A stretch of DNA of 64,000 nucleotides from Brachycybe producta (GCA_036925085.1 JAUPFP010000046.1:255501-319500); one strand, 5' to 3'. Counted from the first letter of the stretch, positions 21,979 through 33,595 are shown. A program made the numbers and translations. The notes: generated from the sequence alone by a model not told the origin.

Positions 21979-24900
21979 TCAACTCGTTATGCTCAGTACG
22001 TAAAGTAACCACTGAAAGAAACCGACGACACTCGACCAAACCCCACGACGTTCTTTCAGTTTCTGTTGAAGTTCTTGGTCCGTTTCGATGAAGTGATCCA
22101 CAATCTGTTGTTTTAAATCTGTCGACCAACTTTTAGCCAAACCTTCGTCCAAGTGAAGAATACAGACTTGTACGATCTGAAATAATAACGCCGAAAATAA
22201 AATCGCAATCGTTTGGCACTCGTAACTCCGAAACGTACGTATTTACGAAGGCTGAACGAGGTCGAATGGGCGTCTGCCATCAGTAGAATAGTTCGTTTTG
22301 CTATTTTCAGAGGACCTTTCACTTCTCTCGTGTACGCCTCGACATTCTCTTGTCTACGGAGAGCGGCCAGCACCTCTAGTTCTTTCAGCAGAATATCGTA
22401 CGTGTCGACGGTAGAGTCGTAAGTTCGGAAATCGCCTGTCAACTCGGAATATCGTTGTTCTGCCATCTTGAATTCCACTGAAAGTCGTTCTTCGAGTTCG
22501 GGAGCATTCATGGGTAACCTGATCTTTGATTCCGAAGTTCGTTCTTTAATTTCTTCGAGCACGGACTTAGCCTACGCCAATAAAAAAAAGGTCGTTATTC
22601 AAAGCGAAACCGCTTCCCGAACTCTCGTTATTCTGCGTTTCAGAATGAACATTAAAAATAAACTGAAAGTGCTTTAGAAACTAGAAGAGGACATTTTCAT
22701 GTTGCCATCTTTCAAAATAAGCTTTTGACACTAAAAAACGTTTCTTTGTTAATTTTGGGTCCATACAAAGTTCATTTTAAAAGATAACAACATGGAAACA
22801 CTAAAATGATTGAGCTACCCTTCTAAGGTTCTAAAACACTTTCAAGTTTCTCTTCAGTTTGGCTCCTAAAAGAAAGAATAACCAGAGTTCGAGGGGCATT
22901 AAGTGAATCCTTTACTCTTCTAGTTTCTAAACCAGATGTTCATATAATTAGCTTTTTTAAAAGAACTTTATTATTAAAGATTACCATCTTTAAAGCCATC
23001 GCTTTCGCTAGTTGTTTGTTCTCGTCGTGTCTTTCCTCAGCAGCCTGTTTCAATTGATTCTGTTAATTAAAAAAGCAGACTTCCGAATAAAACCTCATTC
23101 GACACAAATTAGAAACCGAAAAAACAAACCAGAAGCAGCGCTCGAAAAGGTTCATAAACGGTCTCTCCTTCAACCATTTTGGTCAGACGATCAAACTCGT
23201 TCAGAGACACTCTTTGAGACTCGACCAACAACAGATTGAGATTGGTCGGAACTCGAGGTCCGTCCTTTGGATTCTTCGACAGTTCGTTAAATTTATTACT
23301 GGCCACTTTGGTCGCATCTTTTAAAAGGCTCTCGACCAGCTTGTGGTTTTTCAATAAAATCCCTTCTCCTAATTTTATCAGCGACTTCTGCGTTTAAAAA
23401 AATTACGACAAAAATTAAGAAGTAGACGAAACAGCCGATTTTCAAACTCTTTATTATTCTGTCTTTAAGGAACTTGAAACTAAAAAGTGTTTCAGAAACA
23501 AGAAGTATGGCAGAGTCATTTTTTGCTCCCGAAAAACAGAGATAATAAGAGTTCAAGAATCGCCGTTTACAATTTAAAGCGCCCCAATATAATTATTTCT
23601 GTCTATCAATTTTGAAACCTTTAACTGTCCGATGCACGATTCTAACAAAGCTCCTTCGGTGAAACTCGACACGGACAAAATAAATTCACGTAATGCACTT
23701 TCGACCAAACCATCGATTGTATTCTTAAGATCCGCCGTTTTCTCCGGTAGAGACAAACGAGACAAACTCAGCTCCAGATCGAGCTAGAAATACAACCAAA
23801 AACGATTTCGAAGTGAAATTCTGCCATCACTCGTGTGTAGAATTCACCTCGTTCCTATGTCGTTCGTCGGAACATTTCATATGGATCCGTTTCATGTTTA
23901 AATCTTTCTTCGTCTCGTATTTATAGTTGATGGCGGCCAAGAGATTCTCTTTTGATTTCTCATTTGCATCGTTAAGGCTGTAATCGAGAGTTTCTCCTAT
24001 CATCAACCCATGAAAAATCGACCATTCTCTCTATTTTACCCAAACAGAAGATGATCTAACAACTTCTGAGCATTGATGCTAACGTTCGAATGCCATTCGT
24101 CCAACTCGGAAGGATTTATCGGATTTCCTTCGTATTTCTGCTGAAGAGTTTCCATCTCGACGTCATAGAAATTGACACAGTCTTCGGTCGCCGTCTCCTG
24201 AAGTCTGCCGATAAAAGAATTCCATCGCGTAGGAACGTCATTTAAAGATCCATCGTTAGCAGCAGAAACGAGGATCTCCAAGAGCATTGCCAATTCGGGA
24301 CCGGTTATGTATTTATCTTAAAACAAAAAACGAAAAAAAAAATGATATTGTAAGACATAAAACGAAAAAAAAAAGGATCCCATTTATAACTAACGGTTTT
24401 TTTCTTTAGGCCGGAGATTCGTAAAAAGTGTGTTGATGAGTTCGTCACGCTCGTCTCTGTAATCTCTTGTTAGATCTCGTTCGTTAGCCTTTAATACAAA
24501 GAGAAAACGTTAAGAGATCAGAGCACACCCACAACGTTCAGTGAAATTTAACGTTTCCAAAAAAAAAAAAACCTTCACCTTAGACAAATCGATTAGAAGC
24601 CGTTTATCAGCTGACGGAATAAAAAGAGTGCGGCAATCGACTCTATCGAAGATCCTCAAGAGACTTATCTCGTATTCCTCGTTCTCTCTGACGTGAGACG
24701 ACATCATCCGATGAAGCCATTCTGTCGGATTCAGATCATCTGTTGACTGAACAAAATCCTGTACGACCTGCAACAACAACAGCAAAAAAAACATTAAAAC
24801 AGTTAAATAATAGAAAACTACAAAAAAAATATCCTCTTTACTTCTCAGAAATACGAAGAAAAAAAAATTTCGTTACCCAAAGAAGTGGAGGAAAACTAAG

Positions 24901-26025
24901 AAGGTCTCGATTAAAATCACTGGTCCATTTACCCTTAGAAAGTTGAGATCTTAAGGCAAACAACTGTTAAAATAGAAGAGAGCCATCAGTAATTAAATTC
25001 CACGTTTCACACAATCAAAAAGCTTAAAACTAACTCTCGTCCTTCTTGCAAGCAATTCCAAGTACTCGATATCCGATTGATCGATGATCTTGACCGAGTT
25101 ATAGATTAGATAACTGCTTAGTAGAGTTCCGACGGCAAAGATCTTAGCGTCGTAGGTCTCAGAAACGTTGTTTGCAGTGAAACCTTCTGTGTCCAGAAAG
25201 ACGACGGCAAACGTCTGGCCGGTAGCTCGATCTTTGATCTCCAGAGGCTAAAGGCGAAGACAATAATAACGATAACAATGTATGTAAATAACAGTACTAG
25301 GAGAAATTAAGAAAGGGATGAAATACTTTTCCCCACATCCAAATGCCCATCGTTTGCGGTTCGATCGTCGGTCCGATTCCGAATCCTGCAGATTTCCTCA
25401 TCAGTTGGTTCATTAGAAATGATTTTCCGGAATGATATTTTCCAACTACGGCAACAGTTGCAACGGCTCCTTTGATCTGACTCAAGAGCTACATACGCAC
25501 AAGACGAGTTTCGTAATGTGTGAATTTAAGACGTATAATTTTGCATCCCTACTTTGACGTTCTCTTCGTTCACGACCAACTTTTTGTGTTCTTCGTCCGG
25601 TTTCACCAATTGAACCGGACGATCATAATCCCTCCAATCAAACGACTTCGAGCCTGAAGGATCCTTCAAATGATTGCCTACATCGGCTAAAACAAAATAA
25701 ACACCACGAAATCATAACTTTTAAATAATTGCGAAAACTCTTTCGATAAGCAGCCGCTAAGCCTCAAAGGAGTAGAATATTACAGTTTTTCCGCCTAATT
25801 TTGCGGAATTTTATTGAAAAAGTATCCGCATTTACATAAGAAACGCGCGCATCGGTCAAAAATATAAAAAAATCTTTATTAAGAACCTGTAATAATAGCA
25901 TATTACAACAGAAACATACCATCTAGCTTTGAAACACACAAACAAATGTCGAAAAAAGAAGTAAAAATTGTAAAAACGACGAAAAACACCGTCGATCGCG
26001 AGCCACAGTTTACTTTTGCCGCCAT
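21979..26025 (-). CDS. Guanylate-binding-protein-like large GTPase with N-terminal hydrophobic leader
   Basis: Dynamin-superfamily GTPase closest to GBPs. Exons, reverse order: 26025-25920, 25686-25553, 25488-25327, 25247-25035, 24963-24877, 24767-24579, 24488-24395, 24316-24040, 23996-23848, 23783-23619, 23387-23130, 23059-22985, 22571-22239, 22176-21979; about 812 residues. G1 is GKYHSGKS, the TMGIWMW stretch typical of GBPs follows, and G3 is LDTEGF. The base-specificity motif, normally RD, reads QD here (VVQDF). A long helical region with coiled-coil-like Glu/Lys-rich segments follows. Unusual for a GBP: residues about 13-33 are strongly hydrophobic (VFFVVFTIFTSFFDICLCV), suggesting a signal peptide or anchor, and the C-terminus is hydrophobic (VVGFFQWLLYVL). 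At the 24040/23996 junction the exon phases disagree by one base with the only visible GT-AG pair, so a sequence error or a missed splice form is likely there. Intron 22572-22984 holds a family-A repeat. Confidence 0.85.
22620..22945. mobile_element. Family-A element in GBP-like gene intron
   Basis: TTCTGCGTTTCAGAATGA outer part, a TTTAGAAACTAGAAGA arm (about 22672), inner TATCTTTCAAAATAAGC, then right-arm copies (TACCCTTCTAAGGTTCTAAAA at about 22815; TACTCTTCTAGTTTCTAAAC at about 22912). Confidence 0.7.
23438..23575. mobile_element. Short family-A derivative in GBP-like gene intron
   Basis: Only the outer arms remain: TTTTCAAACTCTTTATTATTCTGTC on the left and ATAATAAGAGTTCAAGAATCGCCG on the right, around a degraded AGAAAC core. 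About 135 bases. Confidence 0.6.
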
Positions 26026-26506
26026 GACTAGTCTACGAATCACGTTGTAGGTCACTTCCGGTGTACGGGACATAAATTGACAACACTGCTGAGTTCCAAG
26101 ATGGCTGCGCCCTGTGTTTTGATTAAAAAAAAACATAGTAACAAACATCATTTGAACCCACAATAATCAGAACGTAATAAAATGCAATCGAATACACACC
26201 GTAATTTTCATAAAACAGCAAAACATATAAAAATAACGTCTAACACGGTTAAACACAGCATGAAATTTTTTTATGACATTGCCTGCAATAAATAAATAAT
26301 ATACAACTTCCGGTATAATAAGCGGAAGTTGGTAACAACGGAAGTTTGTTCCAATATGGCCGCGCCCTTTAACCGGACAGAAAAAGGTCGTCTGCTCATC
26401 TAAAATAGCAATTTGTACATCGTTTCAGCAGATTTTATACTCTGAATTCGAAAACGATGTGTTCATTTGTGTTTATTAAACACATTTCTGCTCTTTACGG
26501 TACGAA
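26026..26506. promoter_or_regulatory. Bidirectional promoter, GBP-like gene / B3GALT
   Basis: 480-base head-to-head spacer. ETS-like ACTTCCGGT at 26054-26062 and about 26306-26314, GCGGAAGT at about 26322, YY1-like AAGATGGCTGCG at 26098-26109 and ATATGGCCGCG at about 26355. No TATA box near either ATG. Confidence 0.55.
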
Positions 26507-27716
26507 ATGCGAATAAGACGTCGTGATACCGTTCGTTTCTGTTGCGTTTCGGTCGTTGTTTTGGTCTTGGCTCACCTGTTGGGTTTCACTTTGTACCTGT
26601 TTGAAAAAGATTACAGCACGGAATTCAAATATCCGCGCGACCTAAACTTCAGGCTGTTAGTGTCCGAACTGCAAGCAGGCGTGAAACCATCGCTGAGACC
26701 GACAAACGAGTTCAAATACGACATAAGCATCGACAGTAGCCACAAATGCAGAGACGGACTATCAATCAACTTCGAACCGATCCGTCTCCTTTTTCTGATC
26801 AAATCCAAGGCCAACCACTTCCTAAATCGTCGTGCCATACGTAGCACTTGGGGATGGGAGGACCGTTTCTCTGATGTCGCCATAAGAAGGGTCTTTCTTT
26901 TGGGTCTTCCGAGACCGACGGACGATCTCGAAATCCAGACTCAAATCGATGCGGAACAGGTTCTCTTTTCACGTCACACGTGTTATTAGCATAACCAATT
27001 TCTTATTTGTATGATATTTATAGGAACATAACATGGACCTCGTTCAAGGTTCTTTCGTAGACGATTACTTTAACAACACTCAAAAGGCGATTCTTGGACT
27101 GAAGTGGGCTACACAGTTCTGTCCGACTGCCGAATATGTTTTCTTTGTGGACGATGACTATTACGTGTCCACTAAGAACGTTCTCCGCTTTCTTCGACGT
27201 CCTTCCACTTATCCGGAACACCTGAAAAGAGCTCTACTTATGGTAACAAGCGGAAACTTAAGCAAACGTGCGGCCGGAGCTGCAATGGAAGACGACGAAG
27301 ACGAAGTTCTGTCATTCGATGGAGAGTCGGGTAACGGCGACGTTTACGTTGGTTTTCGCTTCTTCAGTAAACCTCATCGTTTGCGGTTTTTGAAATGGTT
27401 CATTTCTTTGGAGGAATATCCATATGATAAGTTTCCGCCTTATATTACGGCCGGAGCTTACATTGTAAATCGACAGACGGCTCTAACCTTCTACTACGCT
27501 AGCCTCTACACGGTTCCTTTCCGTTTTGACGACGTTTATATTGGAATCCTTGCAAAGAAAACGGGTGTCGTACCCAAACACAACAAACACTTCTATTTCT
27601 ATAAACCGACTTATTCGAAGGAGGACTTTGTTTATGTTGTAGCCTCTCACGGATTCCACGATCCGGAAGAACTGGTCAAGGTGTGGACCGAACAACGAGA
27701 ACTTGGAAACGCTTGA
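26507..27716 (+). CDS. Beta-1,3-galactosyltransferase family (GT31), paralogue 1
   Basis: Golgi type-II membrane glycosyltransferase. Two exons, 26507-26959 and 27024-27716, 381 residues. A short cytoplasmic Arg-rich N-terminus (MRIRRRD) leads into one membrane anchor (about residues 12-32, FCCVSVVVLVLAHLLGF). The GT31 domain follows: RRAIRSTWG, a VFLLG strand, DLVQGSFVDDY, the metal-binding FVDDDYY (DxD), AGAYIV and FDDVYIG (family consensus EDVY-G). The acceptor sugar cannot be read from sequence. The paralogue at 30472-31545 shares all motifs plus the C-terminal FHDPEEL...VW...E pattern. Head-to-head with the GBP-like gene. Confidence 0.9.
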
Positions 27717-27889
27717 TGCAATATTCTATTTTTAACTATTGTTCATAAAAACATTTAAAGATTATATAAGACAAAATAATATTATACTCAAATGAAATCA
27801 AATTTGTATTGAAACGAATTGTTTTGTTTTTTTGTGTACAAAATACAATGATTTTAAAGTGTAAACTCCTCTTAAATTATACTTCTTCT

Positions 27890-28520
27890 ATATTTCAAGG
27901 AGCGAAATTTAGAGAAACTTCGAGTGTTTTAGAAACTAGAAGAGTAGCTCAATCAGGTATGTTGGTATTTTTTAAAATAAGCTTTTTATGTCAGTCTCTA
28001 AATGATCCAATTTTGAACAGAGTATGAAACACATAAATGATACAAAGCCAAGAAAAACCAAACATTCAAAAAGAATACTTCTAATAGAAGCAACAAACAA
28101 AGACTATACAAAGATAGTCATCTAACACAAGGATAGTTTGCACAACACCATTAGGAGAGGCTACCTATACTAGTTTCACCATAGGCTTAAAACTCGTAAC
28201 ATGTAAAAATGGAAGGACAACAATATAGTGACAAACCACCAACTTACATGTTAATTATTTAATTAATTTATTATTGGCTTGAAATATAATTGGCTTTGTA
28301 CCGTTTATGTGTTTCTTATTATATTTCAAGCCAATAATAAATTAATTAATTGCGTTTGAACAGAATATTTTTTTTTAATTTTGTGTCAATGCAAGTTTAT
28401 TTTGAAAATACTATTACGTGTTTAGCTACCCTTCTAGTATCTAAAACACTTCCGATTTTTTTAGCGTTGCTGTTCTGAAACTACATAATAATCAAGAGTT
28501 CAAAAATGAGCTCTTCATAA
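27890..28520. mobile_element. Family-A element interrupted by an insertion
   Basis: Left arm TTTTAGAAACTAGAAGAGTA at about 27929. The right arm TACCCTTCTAGTATCTAAAA lies at about 28428, unusually far away because of the 28021-28355 insertion. Confidence 0.65.
28021..28355. mobile_element. Insertion in family-A element with 8-base flank duplication
   Basis: TTGAACAG lies on both sides (28013-28020 and 28356-28363), an apparent 8-base target-site duplication as made by hAT-type transposons. Inside, GAAACACATAAATGATACAA near 28025 is mirrored at about 28292-28316, and TTATTATTGGCTTGAAATATA near 28270 is mirrored near 28320-28340. Non-coding. Confidence 0.55.
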
Positions 28521-28569
28521 AATCAAACCGTTTCCCCAAATATTTAGAAAGAAAGAAACTTGACACTTG

Positions 28570-28690
28570 AACTCCAACTGAAACCCTCCAAACAGGCTTT
28601 CAAAACAGAAAGACATGCATAAAAAACAACAGTTTTTCTATGTTAGAACTCTGTTTAGAGGGTTCGAGTTGGAGTTTTAAGTTCAAACTT
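28570..28690. repeat. Small fold-back sequence
   Basis: GAACTCCAACTGAAACCCTC near 28577 is mirrored by GAGGGTTCGAGTTGGAGTT near 28657. About 120 bases, non-coding. Confidence 0.6.
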
Positions 28691-29154
28691 GCTGACGAAA
28701 AATATCACAAATTTAAGAACTGAGCTACTTTTTTTTTGTTATCGTTTAACCAAAAAGTGTCATCAAATATTTGTTCACCTGCCGAAAGGAAATAAACATT
28801 AAAACCGATGACACATTTATTATTCATACTTGGTTTCTGCACCTGCCTTCTTTTATGCCGAAAAAGATCTCCAATTGCATCCCAACGACAATGATATATG
28901 GACCACAATCAATTTTTATTACCTATTAGATTTCAATTTGTCTACAAAAAAAGGCAAAAAGCTGTCAACGAAAACACGTCAAACATCCATCATTTTTTGC
29001 TTCTTTTCTCTGTTGTACAGAGAGACAACGGAAGGTTTTTGGCGATTATTGGTTTTTACCATGATTAAATCTAGTTTATCCCACTTTTTTCTTCTCAATT
29101 TATTCATTTAAAAATAACTTTGAAATTTATAATTTAATGTGGTTTTAATGCTGT

Positions 29155-29700
29155 AAACTGCGCCTCTCGAACTTCTGAAAGACAGAATTCTTTCAGAAGA
29201 GCAAAATGAAGAGAGACTAGAAAGTGTTTTAGAAACTAGAAGGGTAGTCAAATCACGTTGATATATTTCAAAATAAGCTTTTTACAGACTTTAAAACAGA
29301 CAATATTTTATTTTTATTTTTTGTCTAAAACACTTAAGAGGTGGCAACGGATAGAACCGAACCGTTTCTACTCAGTTTGCGATTTTTTGGAAACTGGTTC
29401 TGATCAGTTCGTGCATCTTGACGAACGGGTTCTCAATATGCATTATTTAGATTTGTTGAAGGGTAGAACCGAACCGTTTCTATACGGTTCAGAACCGTTT
29501 CTATACGGTTCAGAACCAGTTCTTATCATTTCGACCTATACTGGTGAACCGTTCTATCAGTTCTAGTAATTGGCGAAACGGTTCTACCGGTTCCGAACCG
29601 ATGAAATCTCTAAAAACATTTTCTAGTTTCTCTTCATTTTGTTCTTCTAAAAAACAGAATAATTAAGAGAGTTCGAAAATCAGCTGTTAGTAAACCATTT
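29155..29700. mobile_element. Family-A element with GAACCG-rich insert
   Basis: The outer left part starts GCGCCTCTCGAACTTCTGAA, then TTTTAGAAACTAGAAGGGTA (about 29226). The middle (about 29340-29605) is a mosaic of GAACCGTTTCTATACGGTTC units ending in mirrored CGGTTCCGAACCG. The right outer part has TTCTAGTTTCTCTTC and AAGAGAGTTCGAAAATCAGC. Confidence 0.6.
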
Positions 29701-30471
29701 TTTTTTTTCAGTATTAACCAAGTTTAAGACACCGAATTGTCCTTTAATTGTAAAAAAAACCGAATTACGAATTAATAACTACATTTATAGGGTTTTTACC
29801 AGTTTAAACCATTGTTTTTCCTCCATAAGTATTAACCTAGCTTATGGCCACTAAGTTGTCTCTGAGAACCCCCTCTTGCCGTGTGTTTTTTCTTCTTCCC
29901 ATAATCATCATCGATTCATCATCATTCATTCATTCCGTTCATATCATTTATTTTTCAGCATCATCATCATCATCATCATCATCTTCCTTATAATATAAAT
30001 TATTCCAAAATAATAACAGAATAAAATGAACCCCTCACTAATAAATAATTCCATTATTGCAACATTGCCAATTGCAGGAAAAAAAATAAGATGGATGACT
30101 TGAATATAAACAAATGTCATTCAAGAGAAAAGAAAGAAATAGGAAGAGACTTAACAACAATAAAACTCTCGACGTTGTGTTTTTACCACATGAATTTCGT
30201 TCGTTTGTAAGCTGAATTTTCGTCACATCGAGCGTCACCTGTAGGAATAGGTTCGGATGATCCGTTTCGATTCGCTGTTTCATTATAAACTATTAACATA
30301 AAAGAAGAACATCTGTGACAAAGTTTACATTACAGATAAAAAACCTACATAACACCTGTTGATGACTGGAACTGGAGGAAGAAAAAAAAAAACCCTCCTA
30401 CAATCATCATAACAACTTCACTTTAAGTTTCACAATCGGAAAAAGAATCGTTCCGATGTGAAAAAAAAAAA

Positions 30472-31545
30472 ATGCAAGAAGAGACTCCGACGATTCGAAA
30501 TCCGACTCCACCGACAGTCTTTCGAAAGTTCCGCCGTCTAAGATGGAAACATCATTACACCGTACTCGTTATCATCGTCGTCTCGATCGCAATTTACAGT
30601 TCCGGTCTTCTTTTCAGACCGTTCGAAAGAAATTTTACCTACGAATTCACTTATCCTCTCGAAGTTAACCTCACCAGACTCGTTTTACAGCTCAAACGGA
30701 ATCTTACTCTTCCATATTTGAATCCGATCAACGTATTTCAACATCGGATCCTCATCTCCAGTACGAAACGATGCGCTCGACGATCCGAAGATTTTCATCT
30801 TCTGTTCGTCGTCAAATCGGCCGTCGGTAACTTCGAAAGGAGAACCGTCATCCGTCAAACCTGGGGATCGACGAAGAGTTTTCAGACCGTGGCCGCCATC
30901 GATCGTATCTTTCTTCTCGGAACGCCGTCGTCAAATTCGAAGTTCTCGCAATTCGACGTCAACGAAGAACAGTTTCTCTTCGGCGATCTCGTTCAAGGTG
31001 ATTTTTTGGACACGTATCGTAACAACAACGTCAAGACTCTTATGGGATTACGTTGGGTTGCGGAACATTGTCAGAATGCCGATTACGTCATGTTCGTCGA
31101 TGACGATTATTACGTATCTACGGTTAACGTCTTGCGTTTACTGGGAAGATTGTCGGACCTAGAAGAAATCTACATCGGTAAAGTGTTTGCAAACGAACGT
31201 CCGATTCGTAAGCTCTGGGACAAATGGAGTTTGTCTCTTTCCGTTTATCCTTACGATCGTCTTCCTCCGTTCGTGAACGCGGGCGCTTACGTTCTCTCCT
31301 TCCAATCGGTGCTCACTCTTTATTACGGTAGCCTCTACACGGCTCCTTTTCCGTTCGACGACGTCTACCTGGGAATCGTCGCTCTCAAAGCGAATGTTTC
31401 TCTCACTGATCATCCGGGATTCTTTAACTATAAAGTGCCTTACACGGCAGCCACTTATGCTGACTTTGTAGCCGTTCATGGATTTCATGATTCGGACGAA
31501 CTGTTTCACGTTTGGAGCGAAATGCACGACTTTGGATACGCCTAA
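30472..31545 (+). CDS. Beta-1,3-galactosyltransferase family (GT31), paralogue 2, intronless
   Basis: Single open exon of 357 residues. Cytoplasmic tail of about 28 residues, then a membrane anchor (YTVLVIIVVSIAIYSSGLLF, about residues 29-48), a stem, and the GT31 domain with RRTVIRQTWG, RIFLLG, DLVQGDFLDTY, FVDDDYY, AGAYVL and FDDVYLG. It lines up with 26507-27716 along its length, and lacks the intron the other gene has just before the DLVQG motif. The stretch between the DxD and the acceptor-side motif is shorter than in paralogue 1. Likely a Golgi galactosyl- or N-acetylhexosaminyl-transferase; specificity unknown. Confidence 0.9.
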   Translation: MQEETPTIRNPTPPTVFRKFRRLRWKHHYTVLVIIVVSIAIYSSGLLFRPFERNFTYEFTYPLEVNLTRLVLQLKRNLTLPYLNPINVFQHRILISSTKRCARRSEDFHLLFVVKSAVGNFERRTVIRQTWGSTKSFQTVAAIDRIFLLGTPSSNSKFSQFDVNEEQFLFGDLVQGDFLDTYRNNNVKTLMGLRWVAEHCQNADYVMFVDDDYYVSTVNVLRLLGRLSDLEEIYIGKVFANERPIRKLWDKWSLSLSVYPYDRLPPFVNAGAYVLSFQSVLTLYYGSLYTAPFPFDDVYLGIVALKANVSLTDHPGFFNYKVPYTAATYADFVAVHGFHDSDELFHVWSEMHDFGYA

Positions 31546-31589
31546 ATTTAATTTCCAGGTGTTTTTAAAAAAAAAAAAGTGTGAACGCA

Positions 31590-31850
31590 CCTCTCGAATT
31601 CTACTTATTTCAGTCTTTCAGATGAGCAAAATTAGGAGTAACAGAACTTGAATGTATTTTAGAAACTAGAAGGGTAGTTCAATCCCTTTATATTGATATC
31701 TTTCAAAATAAGCTTTTTATTTTGATCTATAAAAAAGTTTATTTTTGAAAAGATTAAGCTACCATTCTAGTTTCTAAAACACTTTCTAGTTTCTCTCTTA
31801 AATTTTGTTCTTCTGATTTAAAACAGAAGATTCAAAAAAAAAAACCAGCT
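31590..31850. mobile_element. Family-A palindromic element
   Basis: GCACCTCTCGAATTCTACTT outer left, TTTTAGAAACTAGAAGGGTA at about 31660, TATCTTTCAAAATAAGC, then TACCATTCTAGTTTCTAAAA at about 31770. Confidence 0.75.
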
Positions 31851-31934
31851 GTTCATGAACCTATCTTAATGACATCTTTTAAAATGAACTTTTAGTGGCA
31901 GTTTGAATAAACTTTGATTGCCAATCATGCACCC

Positions 31935-32345
31935 ACCTACGACAGTTTACTCTTCTAGTTTCTAATAATTCTTGAAATGTTTTTCATTTTTTGTCTGAAA
32001 CAAAATAAGATTAACATATTTTATGAAGAGCTCATTTTTGAACTTTGGTTATTTTTTTTATCTTACAAAAGAGCAACACGGAGAACGAGTTGAAGGTGGG
32101 TTAAAAACTAGAAGGGTAGCTTCATTACTTAATGGTTATTTTTTCATGTTGATATCGTTCAAAATATTTTTTATATACGAAAAATTAAAAAAAAATATTA
32201 GTCTTCTTAAGTTAATTCATTTTAATACTGACATAAAAAGCTTATTTTGAAAGATATCAACATGAAAATACTCTCTTAAGTGATTTACTTCTTCTAGTTT
32301 CTAAAAAAACAATATTCAAAAACAAAATAAACAGAGTTCGAGTGG
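31935..32345. mobile_element. Family-A palindromic element, diverged
   Basis: A stray right arm (TACTCTTCTAGTTTCTAA, about 31951) precedes an element with arms TAAAAACTAGAAGGGTAGCT (about 32101) and ACTTCTTCTAGTTTCTAAAA (about 32287), ending in an ACAGAGTTCGAGTGGC tail. Confidence 0.65.
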
Positions 32346-33075
32346 CTTTTACACTTTAAAACCAGCTCAAGATGCCAACAAATGAAATACACTAGTCAAT
32401 AAAATGTATTTTCTATTTATTTTATAAATAAAACAGATTAAAAACACAACTTACAGATTTGTTTTTCAGTCACATGGGCGCCGCCATTTTCCCCTTCCAT
32501 AAACTACCGCGAAAAGAATGCTGGGATACCAAACGACAATAAAAAGCGATCGTTTTGTTGCACAGAATAAACACACCTCCCACACCATAATAAATAATTT
32601 ATATAGAGGTAGCTCAATTCATGTTAGAGAAAAAACGTCGTGAATGAGTAAGCTTCAATTGGATTGCCTCGCTTCACGGTTCTTTTTAGCCCTCTAATTA
32701 TGTTTCATTTTATAACAAAAAAAAACCGTAGAATATGTTTTATAAAACCATAAATTGCTTTTGTATTTCTATTGAATCACGGTGTAATTGAAAAGAAATT
32801 AAGCTCTAAGTAGAGGTAGCGCCATCTATTGGCTAGTCAGCCCTGGCCCCTGAAACAAAATGTTAACGTAAGAAGTGTTTCTATAGGGGGTCGACAAACT
32901 CTGGTTTGTACTAAAATAATACATTTTCTGAAGAAAAAAACAAATCTTGAAAATTTTTATTTTTAGGCATTAAATTTGTGCTTTAAAACAAGCACTTAAA
33001 CACTATTTCATAAAATTAAAAACATTCGTTTCGCTTTGATTTCAAATTTTAAAAGAAATAAAACAATCAATTGTA

Positions 33076-33120
33076 CAGAGTGTCTCAAAACTTATTGAAA
33101 CTTTGTGAGACACTCTGTAA
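33076..33120. repeat. Perfect short hairpin ACAGAGTGTCTCA
   Basis: ACAGAGTGTCTCAAAA and TTTGTGAGACACTCTGT form an inverted repeat with a loop of about 13 bases. The sequence resembles the ends of mariner-like elements joined with almost no interior. Confidence 0.6.
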
Positions 33121-33595
33121 CGTATATCTCGTAATCTGAACAGCACATTTTTAAACTCCTCGGACAATGAAAACCTGCTTGAACGAGATAAAGATAAATG
33201 CTGGGAAAAAATAAACCTTGTTTCGATATAAAGAAGAGGCACACATTGACGAAAAACACGAAAGTAATAAATATTTATCCATAAACACGTAAAAATGACT
33301 TACGTTAAACTATTAGCACAAAATCATCGAACAGATTTTTCATTAAATCAACTCGAATTTTTTTTATATATATATAAATGACAGGTTAACGTTATGTAAC
33401 GAATAAATATTTTGTTTCATACTGACCAGAAAGATTAAAAAATACACAAATGGAGTGAAAAGGGTCCCCCACATTCGCAAAATCCCCGTTTAGGCCACAA
33501 TTCCCATTCAGAAATTTGAAGTAAAACGGTTCAAAAATTAAATTAACGAAACAAAACTGTTCTCTCGCTCAAATCAATACTTTGGACCCTCGAGA

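Larger units (their letters stand above)
27717..30471. other. Spacer between the two GT31 genes, repeat-rich
   Basis: Contains a family-A element interrupted by another insertion (27890-28520), a small palindrome (28570-28690), a second family-A element with an internal GAACCG-rich insert (29155-29700) and a CATCAT run (29958-29982). No supported gene. Confidence 0.65.
31546..33595. other. Spacer between GT31 gene 2 and USP, with repeats
   Basis: Two family-A elements (31590-31850 and 31935-32345), a 45-base hairpin (33076-33120) and otherwise AT-rich sequence. The stretch 32350-33070 shows no repeat or gene I can support. Confidence 0.6.
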
